From Chromera velia (taxonomy: Eukaryota > Sar > Chromeraceae): a DNA stretch of 64,000 nucleotides. The notes under the pieces were generated by a model. The model was not told the origin of the DNA. It ran no database searches and worked only from the letters and a program-made list of their open reading frames with translations. The position numbers and the translations under genes are program-made. Where the stretch lies: positions 84,524-148,523 of the forward strand of contig JAHBMJ010003983.1 in the NCBI GenBank assembly GCA_018398765.1. Direction: 5' to 3'. Positions 42,601 to 53,730 of the stretch are shown here, piece after piece. Every line of letters starts with the position of its first letter. Position 1 is the first letter of the stretch.

Positions 42601-45600
42601 GCTGTCAGGGGCCGGCGATGCCTCGTTGGCCGCCTGTTCTTCCGTTTCGTCTCCTTCTTGAGAGAAGGGCTCGGTAGCTGCTGCCGTTTGCTGCTGCAGA
42701 CGGGCTGCCTGCTGCCTCTTTCGAGACATCAGAGCGGAGCCTTGAGGGCTGTCGGGAGCCTGCAGGTCTTCTTCCGCATGTAACTCGTACCCAAAAGACA
42801 CAGAGGGGGGGAGAGGAGGACCCGATGTATTGGCAGACGCCTCCCGTAACCCTTGTGCTATTGGTGAGGGCTCCTGCTGCTCCTGCTGACGGCGTGCCTG
42901 ATTTCTCTTCCTTGCGATGACTGCGGTGTCCTGTGGGGAGTCGGGAGGTTGCAGGTCGGCATCGATAGGCTCCTCGTCTGCAGGCTGTGGGGTGACATCC
43001 TCCGGTCCGTTTTCTTCTGTTACTATGAGCTCGCGTGCTCTCTGTTGCTGTTGCTGAAGCCTCCGTGTCTGCTCGCGTTTTCGGGACATCAACGCGTTCC
43101 CCTGAGGGCTGTCTGGGGGAGCTTCGGCGGCACCGGGGTCGTCACATCCTCCCTCTGAAGACACAACAGCGGGACCGGTCGGGTCCCCAGATGTTGCGTC
43201 AGCGTGGTCGCCTTGCTGGAAGGATACAGGCTGTTGGTTTTGGTTTTGTCTTTCTCGTTGGGCTTGTTGGCGTTTCCGCGACATGAGAGCGGCTCCTTGG
43301 GGGCTATCCATGTCGTCTCTTGGCTGTTGTCCTCCTGTGGCTGTTCTCTGGTGCATGTCTTCTGGATGGTCCTGTTCCGGGATGGAGCCTGTTCTTGCTG
43401 TTCTTTCGGCTACTGATCTTGCAGAACGAGCCTGGGGCGGGGGGCTGTGGAATGGAGACGCGAAAGTTGAATGCGATATCGAATCAGGAGCTGGTACTGG
43501 TGGTGGTGGTGCTGGTGGTGCTGGGACATTTGATAACCCCCCGGGTGAGACTGTCTGTCGTGCCGCTGCGTTTGCAATTTGCTCTTGCATTTGTTCGGCT
43601 GCTGCGGTCAGTTGGTCCCTTTCTTTTTGGTTCTCATATCTTTTTCGGAGAGCATCAAGCAATGCACCTTCTCTTGGGGCTGACGATGGACGGCCGGTTG
43701 GTTTGCCTATAGAAGAACCATCAGTGTGACCCTCCTCCTCCGAGTCTCTACGAGAACTCTTTTCCCGTCCAGGTGTCTTACCTTCAAATACGGTCTGACG
43801 GATTCGGTCTGCCTCCGAATCAAACAGAGCTCGCCTCACACGTCTCGAACTGTTGCTGGGAACGCGTTGATGCGACCGTGGGGGCACTCCCAAATTTTCC
43901 CTGGACTCTCCCTGATTTGTGCTGCTACATCTGCTGCTTCTTCGCGAGAGGTCCCGAATAATTGTGAAGAGACCTTGGGGGGGTCCGGGGATGCGGCGCT
44001 CGGACATGAGGGAACCGCTAACCGACAGAGGCGAGAGGACCGCCGACATTCCCGGCGTTCCCCCCGTGCGTCCAGAGGGGGGCCTTGCGGAAGCGGCACG
44101 CGGCTTCGTGGCGTCAGCCGCCCCTTCCTCTCCCTCCCCCTTGCTTGCCTCCCCATCTTTTCCCCCCTGAGACCGAGAAGGTGCCCGCCCTTCGGCTAGC
44201 GCTGCTCCAGAAACTTTCTCTTCAGTAGAAGCATGCCCATCTCCTTGACTTGCAGCCTTCCCACCTTGCTTCTGTGTCGGAATGTTGGCAGAAGCAGGTC
44301 TAGTACCTGTAGAAGAAGGACGCTTCCGAGAAGGGAAGAAAATATCTCTCCAGACGGACTCGAGACGTTGGACGAACACAGAGTCCTCTTTCCCTGCTTC
44401 GGCACTCAGGCCCTGCACAGGACCCGGAATTCAGGGAAGACGTACGGCAAACAAAGATGAAGGATGACTGATTGAATGAACGATGAAAGTGGCACAAGAT
44501 GTGGTGGCCAGAGCACGGTAGCCTGAGACCGCAGAAACCAAAACAGTTAATCAAAGGAAGAAATATCACCACATGCATGCTGCCAAATCATTTGGGGTCG
44601 GAGAAGCTGCCTGCCTGCCTGCCTGCCCGCAATTCAGTCAACTGACCGCAAAGTAATCCCGAAAGGGTGCCCATGAGATCGTCACAGGAGCACCAGGGCC
44701 TTGAGTGACGCCATCTGTCAGACAGAAACAAAGCCAGGAGGCAGGAATATGAATTCGTGGACTCAAGAAATCTACTTCTACAACAAAGCCTGGATTTTTA
44801 CAAACTGTGCAACTGGAACACCGTGCTCCGACTTTGCTCACCTTTCAGTGTCTGTCTCTCAGCGAGCATCTTCAGTGCCCGAAGTTGCAAAGTTGCCAGT
44901 TTGACTGGGTTTGTTTCTCCACCCTCCGACTTCTCGACTTGTCCTCGCGCCTTGATCTGCGAGCACATCAATCCAACAGGGAAAATACCGACAGTGTGCT
45001 TACAGAGGAAGGAGGGATGCAGGCACGGTCCAGGCAGACATTAAAAACAGAATGAGAAGCGCGTTTCCATTCCAGCAGATTAGCAGCTTACACTGGTTTT
45101 ATCGACTTGAGAGAAATGGATGAACCACAAGAAAGGCCGTGGAACGGAAAGGTGAAGAGGGTTGTGGGTGGGAGGAGAGAGACGCAATCTCAACGTGGGA
45201 AGACAAAGAATTGTACGCACATGACCAAAAATTGGATGATGTTGAGAGACAGCCGTCAGTCCCTCAGACTCTTCACATAGGATCAAATCCAGAATGCCCA
45301 GCTGCTCGGGATTTCCCATGCACCCACCTCCTCATTGAGTCGTGACTGAATTTTGTCGAGGTCCAGCTGGCCCTCTTTGCTCAGACCCTGCAATGAAGCG
45401 AGAGGCAGAAGGTGTTTCACAGACTGGAGGAAGTGAAACACACACGAATCGTGATCCTTCTTTTTTTCGTATCGATTTCCGTATGTACCTCTGCAAATGC
45501 ATTTACCCTGCCCAAGCAGTGAAGGTCGATATATACTAGTGCTTAGATCAATTGCCCAGTCGTACCGACAGAGGAGATCTGTCAAAGGCGGAACTGACGG

Positions 45601-46172
45601 AAAAAACTCGACAGCTGACGAGTTTCCAATTCTGCTTTGGTGAACGCATGCCAGGGCACACCCTGTCTGCCCTAGCTGACCCGGTCTGAGAGGAAGTGAC
45701 TGACCTCGAAGAGAAGCTGGACCTTCATTTCTCTCCCGCAGCGCTCTGGAGGACCCCTGATGTTTCCGGCCCCGGGTTTCCACATTCGCTCACGCAGAGC
45801 CAGAAGGAGTGTGTCCACGTTCACTTCCGATGCGCTCTCGAAGCTCTGGCCCAAATCGGCATGCAAGTCCGAAGCGAAGGAGGGCGAAGAAGTGGTGTGA
45901 GTTACAGAAACCAAAGTTCTGCAGAAATTGTCGCATGAAGTTTTAGGACCTCCCTGCCCCGCAAGTCTCCATTGCACACCTTGACATGCCGCTGCAAATC
46001 GGAGGCCGGCGTCCAGGTCCCCCTCCAGACCCTCAGGCCTGAAGTGGGGCTCCAAGAAGAAGCGAGACACGACCTGCAGACGACAGAGCAAAAAGGCAAA
46101 AAGCTCGTTAGAAGAGCCCACGACGGGAAGCAAGATGTTGCAGGATAGAACTCAGGGGCTGCTTACGTTCAT
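36023..46172 (-). CDS. Giant protein with repeated DSPQ..A..RKRQQAR motif, function unknown
   Basis: Phase-consistent exons: 46073-45705, 45387-45328, 44956-44842, 44714-44647, 44412-41094, 40820-40053, 39638-39489, then from 39238; later 37404-36798, 36486-36375 and 36173-36081. A first exon 46172-46167 (Met-Asn) is likely but inferred; the 37.5-38.5 kb junctions and the 3' end are unresolved. The product is roughly 2,200 residues. The N-terminal 200 residues look folded (SRFFLEPHFRPEGLEGDLDA, VDTLLLALRERMW). Exon 44412-41094 holds about 13 copies of DSPQGSALMSRKRQQAR or DSPQDTAVMARKRQQAR, each followed by a Gln-rich stretch; two degenerate copies follow in the next exon. C-terminal pieces RKAFVLARHFVDLAEAFPG and LASVVCDVLSLMLKESGCG look helical. 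I recognise no family. The SPQ sites could be phosphorylated and the RKR runs could bind nucleic acid or act in nuclear import; both are guesses. Confidence 0.6.
36586..36620 (-). repeat. (CA)n microsatellites in introns of the giant gene
   Basis: A plus-strand CA tract here and another at about 39641-39677, the latter directly before the acceptor of the exon starting at 39638, where (GT)n on the sense strand ends in GTGCAG. Confidence 0.9.
41585..42232 (-). repeat. In-frame 324-bp tandem duplication
   Basis: Bases 41585-41908 and 41909-42232 are identical by eye. The unit is 108 codons and holds one DSPQDTAVMARKRQQAR and one GSPQGSALMARKRQQAR copy with their linkers, so the array grows in frame. 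Confidence 0.9.
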
Positions 46173-46947
46173 GGTATTCTTCCCAGGAATAACGGCGTGA
46201 ACTCACTCTCCAGATCGGGGCGTTGGGACGGGATGGCCCATGTAGGTCAGACGAATAGAAATTCTGTGCATGCACTGACGACTTGGATACATGCACCTTT
46301 CTGGATCCAAAGAACTCCCACCGGAAGGTTACGACTCTGTGCGGAACTCGAGAACTGTACTTTTGGGTGACGTTTGGAGGACTTTCATTGTGTAAAAATA
46401 GACACTTGCATCCATAAAGTCGTGTAGCCACCTCTATAGCTAAGCAGAATTCCCAAACCGCCCCGGCCGATCGACGGCCGCGGTCCGTCATGCAGCTCGC
46501 GCGTGCATGCGCATGCGCATCCCGCGCGGCGGGAGCGCGCTCGCGCGCGCCCCCACGCTGCATGCATGCAATGCAAGACTTTTGTCACATGCATGCACGC
46601 GCTTGAAACAACTGCATGAGGTGAGTACGTAAAGTGTTGCGCAACAGTTGTTCTGGCACTGAGTCTCAGTATATATATAGTTTCGCTGGGCTGCGGCCTG
46701 GCCCGTCTACATCCATGTGTGCATGGCCTCTGCCAGACTGAGAAAGAGGTGTGAGGACCGACTGGTCAATACATGTACTGTCACTCCGCCTTTGTTTGGT
46801 GGGACAGTCCTTTTGCCAGGGGCAACTTCCTTCGACACCATGTGGGACGCTGCATGCGAGCTTGCCTTACACTACTTTGGGCAACTTGCACGGGAATCTG
46901 TATAGACTTTGCCTCCCCGATGTAAGTGTTTGAGCTCATACAAAAGC
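46173..46947. promoter_or_regulatory. Divergent promoter region with GC-rich island
   Basis: Between the giant gene (-) and a small membrane-protein gene (+). The segment 46460-46570 has CGGCCGATCGACGGCCGCGG, TGCATGCGCATGCGCATCCC and GCGCGCTCGCGCGCGCCCCC, followed by CTGCATGCATGCAATGC and ACATGCATGCACGCG. A TATATATA run lies at about 46669. It resembles the island at 14640-14785. Confidence 0.45.
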
Positions 46948-47568
46948 ATGTCCTCTTTTGCGTGCTGTCTGGAGCTTTCAGGGGGCCGCCGAGTGCTTTG
47001 GGGAGGGCTCTTCCTCCGTGTCGCCGAAGTCTCTCTGCTTTCCTGCTCCATCGGTTTGTACGGGTTCCCTGCCGAAAGAGCAGAAGATCTCAGTCTGGTG
47101 GTCGTGATCATGTCTGCTGCATCCATATGCACTGCCGTAGCCTGCGCGTATTATTCTATGAGTGCTTTGTGTGACTGGGGAGTCGGCACACCCAAATCTA
47201 TCGAAGAAAGACACAAGAGACTCGCGGCTGTCTGGCGTTCTGTGTCCCATCTCTACACGTTTCTTCTACTTCTCCATTGTTCACTTTTTGGTCTTCTGAT
47301 TGCCTGGTTGATCTTGAGGGAAGACACGAGAGAGACCCCTCTGTTCGTGTTCCTGCCCTCAATCGCAACACCTGTGCTCATCCTCTCCGACCTGGGGCTC
47401 GTTGTGCTCCCCCTCGGCATCGCTTCCGGCCTGGAAAGGGGGGAATTCGGCAGGGACGCCAGAGGACGCAGTTCCTCGCTGCGTCGGCAAGTGAAGCCCG
47501 ACAGGGAGGGGGGAAGGGACGGAGAGGCTCCTGGAGTCGCCCTTGGACACGCAGGCCGGGAGAGCTAG
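46948..47568 (+). CDS. Putative four-helix membrane protein
   Basis: An uninterrupted frame of 206 residues from ATG 46948. Hydrophobic segments are VLWGGLFLRVAEVSLLSCSI, LSLVVVIMSAASICTAVACA, YTFLLLLHCSLFGLLIAWLI and FVFLPSIATPVLILSDLGLV, followed by a basic hydrophilic tail. I do not recognise a family. The frame extends upstream of the ATG, and GTAAGTG at 46922 could be a donor of an earlier exon, but no in-phase partner was found. Its position downstream of a divergent GC island supports a real gene; no homology supports it. Confidence 0.4.
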   Translation: MSSFACCLELSGGRRVLWGGLFLRVAEVSLLSCSIGLYGFPAERAEDLSLVVVIMSAASICTAVACAYYSMSALCDWGVGTPKSIEERHKRLAAVWRSVSHLYTFLLLLHCSLFGLLIAWLILREDTRETPLFVFLPSIATPVLILSDLGLVVLPLGIASGLERGEFGRDARGRSSSLRRQVKPDREGGRDGEAPGVALGHAGRES

Positions 47569-47635
47569 CAGGATCACAAGATGTCCAGAAGAAAGATGAA
47601 GCGCGCAGGTTTACGTCTCTTTGCTGACGCACTGT

Positions 47636-47807
47636 TCACTAATTCATTCGTTCATTCATTCTCCGATTTATTCGTTCGTTTGTTCGCAAATTCATGTACT
47701 CATTCATCCATCCATCCAATGGTTCAAACATTCATTCGTTCATTCATTCATTCGTTCATTCATTCATTTATTCTCACTCATTCATTCATTCATTCATTCA
47801 TTCATCA
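47636..47807. repeat. (ATTC)n microsatellite
   Basis: About 170 bp of ATTC units with GTTC and CATC variants, just downstream of the membrane-protein stop. Confidence 0.9.
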
Positions 47808-48303
47808 AGTGTTAATTTCCCTGTTTACGTATACATAAGTCGCGATTTAGCCGGAAAATTTAACTCCTCTTATATAGGTATCATCACATGATTCTTATAC
47901 TAGTTATTATAAGAACATTTTGCCAGTGCAGTCCAGTGTGACACTTTATGACACTTTATAGCTCAAATAATAGATAAATAATCTAGCATATGGATACATA
48001 TGGATACTTTAATTAACTTCAATTTTTAGTCTTTTTTTGAGAATCTCACTGACAGCAAAAGTTTACTTTCAAATCAATGAATTGAACAGATAACAGCTTA
48101 GGCTGCTTAGATCGATCAAAGTATGTTAACATATAATGTTGTACTAGTGGGCTAATACCCACAACATATGGTAATAGATTGATGATTGATAGGTTTCAAT
48201 GTTCTAGTTGTCCAGCAAAGGTTTCATGGATAAAGAATAAAAATTTTTGTATATTGAAAAATGCTTCGTGCGTTGCCGCCAAAGGCTAGAAGCATAGAAG
48301 TAG

Positions 48304-48494
48304 GCCGATATGATGATGATGATGATAATGATCTAGACTCATGCATTGCATGATAGCCTAAAGACCAATCAATAATAATGATATAATAATAATAATGATG
48401 ATGGCAAAGGGACAATAAAGCATTTTTCTAGACTCATGCATTGCATGATGACCTATAGACCGATTAATAATTAATAATGATAATGATGATGATG
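48304..48494 (+). repeat. Dispersed repeat with (GAT)n tail, copies 2 and 3 in tandem
   Basis: ATCTAGACTCATGCATTGCA TGATAGCC at 48331 and again TCTAGACTCATGCATTGCAT at 48427, each ending in CGAT/CAAT-AATAAT and GAT units. Copy 3 also has the upstream word GGCAAAGGGACAATAAAGCA. Confidence 0.8.
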
Positions 48495-49046
48495 ACAAGA
48501 TTGGCTTTCTCGAACAGTTCGAAGAGGGGGAAAAACAAACATCCAGCAAAGAGAACCTCTCCTTTGATATGTCTTTCCCATCAGTCATACACGCTGTGCG
48601 GGCTTTTGTGACGCTCAAAAACCATCTAGCAGGAGAAAGAGAGGGTGACCGACCTGGTCTTTAAAAGGGCAAGTTTATTGCAGCGTGGCTGTGAGAGCAG
48701 ACTGAGTATGAAGCTTAGCAATGGAAGTTTGTTTTGTTTCTTATTTTTCTCTGTTTTCTTTCCTCTTTATCTCCCTTTCCTCTTCTCTTATAGATAAAAG
48801 ACGTGAGCACAATGACTGAACGGTCTTTTTCCGAATTGTTTATCCCTCTGACCCTTCTTTGTATATCTATTCGAATCCTTGTTCTCCCTCTTCACTGGTT
48901 TACTCTGTCTGCTCTCAGTACCTTAGATTGGTTTGACTGTCGTAGCCTTCTATAGTGAGGGACGGCACTTAAATCGATTAAGCGTCATGATTCAGGCGCC
49001 GGGTTTTAGCTAGCAGACAGCAGCCCCACCCCGATGAGTGATGCAG

Positions 49047-49129
49047 GTCTGGCAAAGGGGTAATACAGCATTGTTCTAGACTCATGCACTAACTCATACA
49101 TTGCATGATGGCCTATAGACCGATCAATA

Positions 49130-49163
<34 letters not shown>
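49047..49163 (+). repeat. Dispersed repeat with (GAT)n tail, copy 4
   Basis: GTCTGGCAAAGGGGTAATAC, CTAGACTCATG, ATTGCATGATGGCCTATAGA and CCGATCAATAAT followed by ten or so GAT units. Relative to copies 1-3 it carries a short insertion (CACTAACTCATA). Confidence 0.8.
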
Positions 49164-49164
<1 letters not shown>

Positions 49165-49395
49165 ACATTGATGCAGCACCCTAGGCAGCATCTAAGACAT
49201 ATATATAAACTAGAAGATTGAAAGACCGGCAAACAAAACTTTTAATTTACCTAGTAATTTACTTATCTGAAAAACTCAATGATTTATCAAAACTTTTCCT
49301 ATGTAGGACTTACTACAAGACAGAGGTGGTTACTGTGAACGTCGCTTTCAAAACGTGTGGTCAATGGACATAAAAGATTGAGTATTCCCCTTTCA

Positions 49396-50037
49396 TCAAT
49401 TCGTACGCGGAAGGATCTGCTGTTGTCGTACAGTTGTCTTGTGCACGTGTGTCTGAGCCTCAATTGTGACCTGCAACCAACATCGATGAAGGATCGGGAA
49501 AACAAAAAAAGTACATGGAGGTTCAGCAATGTGTGCCAAAACCAAGAAAGAGGCATCCGTCTTTCAGGAAAACGAAGCTGCGGTCAGCTTTCAAGATATC
49601 TTTGAGAAAAGTGGCGACGCACACATGATTCTTTGCGGACAATATGATCAGAAGCCCCCAGACCCGCCCAATCATTCAGAGAGTGACTGACTGACTGACC
49701 TTTCCTTCTGTATCCCTCTTGACAGGGATGTGATTGAAGTTCACGCGACCGTTGACCACCAGAAGGGGATTCGCCCCTCCGAGCACCTGGTCATTCACAG
49801 ACACACCGTCGAGGAACTGTTTGAGGATCGACCGCAACTGTTCGTTCTCCTTCTCTAGGCGTTGACGCTCCTTGTCGATGGCAAGTCTGCAATTAAAGTA
49901 AATTACGTTAGTACATTTATTTAAGTGCATTGTTTCCAACACATTCAGTCCAGAGTCGGTTCAGAGTCAGAAAGCAATTCCTTGTTGCACATTCTCGTGT
50001 TATTCTGGACACACACACACACACACACACATACACA

Positions 50038-50101
<64 letters not shown>

Positions 50102-51677
50102 CACAGACACACAGACACAGACACAGACTGACTCACTGACTTGTCAAGGAAGACCTTGTTGTACCGCTTGAAGAAGGAGTCGAGGTAGGTCCACTCATCA
50201 ATCCCGACGTCAGAGAGCGCCTCCCGAATTTCCTCCTTCACCTCCGCAGGGACATCTGACCAGTCCAACTCTTCCAAGTCCACCTCCCTAGAGAGATAGA
50301 AGGGCACCACTTTCTCTCGCTCCGTCTCCAGCTTTCTGCATCCACAAGAAGTTTCATTCGGGGTACAAAGAAAAAGTGCATTGAGGAGATGGCAAATGAT
50401 CAGCAAGCGCGAGCAGACGCAACTTCCCATGAAAGGAAGAGTCACGTGTAACAAGCAGCAAAGAAGAGCGGCTGCTCTGAAAGTGATGGAACGAGAGTTC
50501 AAGAGAGACACAAAAACAAAAAGAGCAACCGAAAACCAAAGGAAGATTGTTTTTTTGCATACTCCCCTTCAGCTCGCTAGTTAGACCTATGCGTGTATCG
50601 GAAAGTACCAATGCCCGCAGCTCTGTGGCCTTTGTTCCAAAAGAAGGGTGAAGCAAGAGGCAAGAAGACAAACACACGGTAACCGGACAGATACAAAGAG
50701 CACCTAGGCAGATACAGATGGGCAGAGAGAACAGGAAGACAGACAGATACGAGTACTTACACGAAAGGACAGACAGGCAGGAATTAAGCAAACACGAAGA
50801 CACCCTCGACCTACACACCCTATACGCTTGTCAGTTTGACGGACCTGCAGAGGGCCGCTGTTTGAAGGATTCTTTCTGCGAGTTTCAGCTGGCTGTCGAG
50901 GGACTCTGTGCACTCCTTTGCGTTCGAAGAGAGGTCCCTCAGTCGTCGCATTTGCTCAGCTCTGCATCGACAGGACAGGTAACACGATCAGATTGGAAAC
51001 ACAAATACGGCCATGCAGCCAGACGGGTTCACAGTCAGACAGACACATTTCCAGAACAGACCTCATGGGCGGTTCTAAACACGAACTTTGCACAACAGGG
51101 CAAGGCAGCTATGAAGAAACACGTATTGAAAGTCTCGGAATCAATCTATTTTGAGAGAACCCATGTGCTTGCTCTTGCAATAGGGCCAACGTTCCATTTT
51201 TCTCCCTTCCCTGCCCTGCCTGAAATCCTGACCTAAATTTGCTCATTTTTGCTTTCAGTTCTTGGTAGTGCCTCTGGAGTTCTTCCTTCTCGAGCCTCAA
51301 CTGAGAGTTTCTCTCTTCGCATTCGGATCTGTTCTGGATAATTTTGGACTTCCAGTCGGCAATCTGCTGCTGCAGCCTCTCGACGCGTCGAAGTCTCTGG
51401 TCAACTTCCCGAGAGACCTGAAAGAAGAGAGGGGGGAAAGGAAGGAGGGAGGGGAGGGGGGGAGAGCCAAACTGAAAAGGAAGGGGAAAAAGGGGTGCCT
51501 ACTACTAAGTGAATGTGGAAAATAGAAAGAAACGCACGAAGGACGGAAGCAGGACGGGAGCAAGGACGGAAGCAAGGACGGAAGCAAGGCTGAAAAAAGT
51601 CGGGAGACAAAAAGGACGCCAGAGATGAAACACAGGAAATCTCACGTATTCCCTCAGGACTTGCGTGGCCAACAAGA

Positions 51678-51738
<61 letters not shown>

Positions 51739-52873
51739 CACAGACAGACAGACCTTGTCGTCCTCGTGCAGTAGTTTTTTGTACTCCTGAGTGTTGGAGT
51801 CTGTTTGTGTCTTGTAGTCTTGCAGTGCCTGGTTGCACTTGTCCTTGATGGTGTCGACAGCGTCCTCCAGTTTGCTTTTCGTCTGGTGGTCTTCCTCGAT
51901 GTTCCTGGAAGAGAGAAACAATTTTTGCGTGATCTTTTGTTGAGTGAATGGAGGAATGATAGACTGAGTAGATAAAGACAAAAATAACAGGAAGGAAACA
52001 TGGCCAGAAGGAAGGGGAAAGAGAAAGAAATAGGGAAAGAAGATAGAAGAGGAGAATGAAACAAGAAGGAGACCAGAAAAAGGCAGCTGTGAAGGGAACT
52101 GCATGGAACAGCCAGGGATTTCAGCGTCCTCTGCAAAACGAACTTCATTTGTCTGTTTCCACTCTCCCCTCTGATCTGAGAAAAGCAACATCAACGAAGA
52201 GAAAGAATCTATCGTCTCTCGGACCTGTTCTTCAGCACCTCAAACTGGGTGTTGTGTTCGTGCGTCTCCGCCTGTTCCTTTTCTTCCTCCTCCTTCGTGA
52301 TGAAATGGACAATCAATTGGAGTTCCTTGCTGAACAGAGAGTGGCGGTGTTCTAAGTCTCTCCTCTCTGCCGCGAAGTCTTGCCTCATCTCAGAGAGTGC
52401 TGCCTGGAAGTGATGGTCGACTGCCTCCAGGCGGGCTGTCTGGATGTCCAGGAGCTGTCCCACATTGGAGAAATGGGACCTGGAGGCCACGAGCTGCTGT
52501 TCCTCTGCCTCATCGAGGTCCCTGTCCATCATGTGCAACAGGGCCTCTTTCCTGCAGGCAGGCAGACAGACAGACAGACAGACAGACGGACTACATGTTT
52601 CTTCTTCTCCCTTCTTTTCTTCATGAACACAATAGACAAGAAGAAAGACAGACAGACAGATAGACAGACAGAAAGAAAGAAAAAAGAAAGATTTACAGAA
52701 AAAGGGAGTTACGAAACGGATGTACCAAGAAAGTCGGATTTCATTGGTCGGTGGGTCGGTGGGTGGATCAATGAAAGTGCGGATGGTTGGGTGGTTGTGA
52801 ACTGATACACACTTCCCTAGACGAATGAAGGCATTGGGCAGAGAAAGGAGACAGATAGAGAGGGTGAGAGAGG

Positions 52874-52955
<82 letters not shown>

Positions 52956-53730
52956 GAACGAAGGAATGAAGCTGAAAGGAAGCGAGAGGGAGAAAGGGAC
53001 ACACGGAGAGAAGACAGTCAACCGATACGATTCACTGCGTGAACAGCGAACGGCACCGCCACACGAGCTGACCTGTCGACATCTCTCTGATGGTTTTGTG
53101 ACAGAATTTCCACTTCCTTCTTCAGCTGTGCAGTCTGCAGAAACAGTCCAGTAAAGCCCGCGTATGAATGTGAGTGATTTATCGTCGTCAACAGACTTGC
53201 ACGTACTCAAGCACAGGCGAGGCACAGAGGGGGCGAAAAACACCAGACAAAATGAAGGTGTAGTTCTCCGAAGCGGGTTGGGAGTTGGAAGTTGGTACGG
53301 GGGGCGTTCAGATGAAGTTCTCTATTGAAATCGGCAGATAGGTGGGCGACACTTGCTTCCGATGTGCGTACCTTTGCCGCTCTCATGATCTTCAGCCAGG
53401 CCTCCTGTACCCGAAACATGTTGTGCTTCGAGTGCTGCTCCTCGATAGCCGCCATTTGCTGCAAAGTTGGAGTGAATGTAAGGATGCATATTTTTGTCTT
53501 TCGAGAGTCGTGAAGAGGGGATGCAGAGTCTCTTCTCTGCCTTCGAACGCGTCCATTCTGTATCGGATACATACCTTGAGATATTTCTTCTTGATCTCAT
53601 TGAGAAACTTGTCTTTGTCGCTCTCGGGCAACGCCTTAAGATGTTCCAGAATATCCGGGTTCCGAATCGGCAACTGAATGTTGACCAGATTGAGGCCGGG
53701 GCTCCCGGCCCCTGCTGCAGGGTCCTCCAT
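49396..53730 (-). CDS. Dynein regulatory complex subunit 2 (CCDC65/DRC2)
   Basis: Ten exons (53730-53575, 53458-53372, 53134-53073, 52551-52225, 51904-51754, 51417-51233, 50961-50845, 50335-50141, 49886-49700, 49470-49396) join in phase to 513 residues ending in TGA. Almost all of it is coiled coil. Landmarks match the DRC2 family in order: [39 protein letters not shown] / [52 protein letters not shown], and the C-terminal signature [15 protein letters not shown] with [14 protein letters not shown]2 pairs with DRC1 to form the base of the nexin-dynein regulatory complex that links doublet microtubules in motile axonemes. Start ATG 53730 fits the family N-terminus; human CCDC65 is similar in length (484). 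This implies a motile flagellated stage. Confidence 0.95.
50010..50133 (-). repeat. (CA)n-(GA)n-(GACA)n microsatellite
   Basis: In the DRC2 intron between 50141 and 49886; pyrimidine-rich on the sense strand, beginning directly after the donor. Confidence 0.9.
51680..51737 (-). repeat. (TG)n-(AG)n microsatellite
   Basis: In the DRC2 intron between 51754 and 51417; sense strand reads (CT)n then (CA)n close to the donor. Confidence 0.9.
52552..52645 (-). mobile_element. Intronic dispersed element, copy D, abutting an acceptor
   Basis: Plus strand: GGCAGACAGACA repeats, then GGACTACATGTTTCTTCTTC and TTCTTCATGAACACAATAGA. On the sense strand the core is followed by (CTGT)n and CTGCCTGCCTGCAG, whose last three bases are the acceptor of the exon starting at 52551. 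The element's tail thus supplies the 3' splice site. Confidence 0.8.
52876..52950 (-). repeat. (TG)n-(AG)n microsatellite
   Basis: In the same DRC2 intron as element D, sense strand (CT)n then (CA)n. Confidence 0.9.

Larger units (their letters stand above)
47569..49395. other. Intergenic space between convergent genes
   Basis: No gene is supported. It starts with (ATTC)n at about 47636-47807, turns AT-rich, and holds three copies of the (GAT)n-tailed repeat. Confidence 0.65.

Noticed and set aside
41132-43729. Ser/Cys/Arg-rich plus-strand frames
   Set aside because: They are antisense shadows of the giant repeat exon; their own repetition simply mirrors it.
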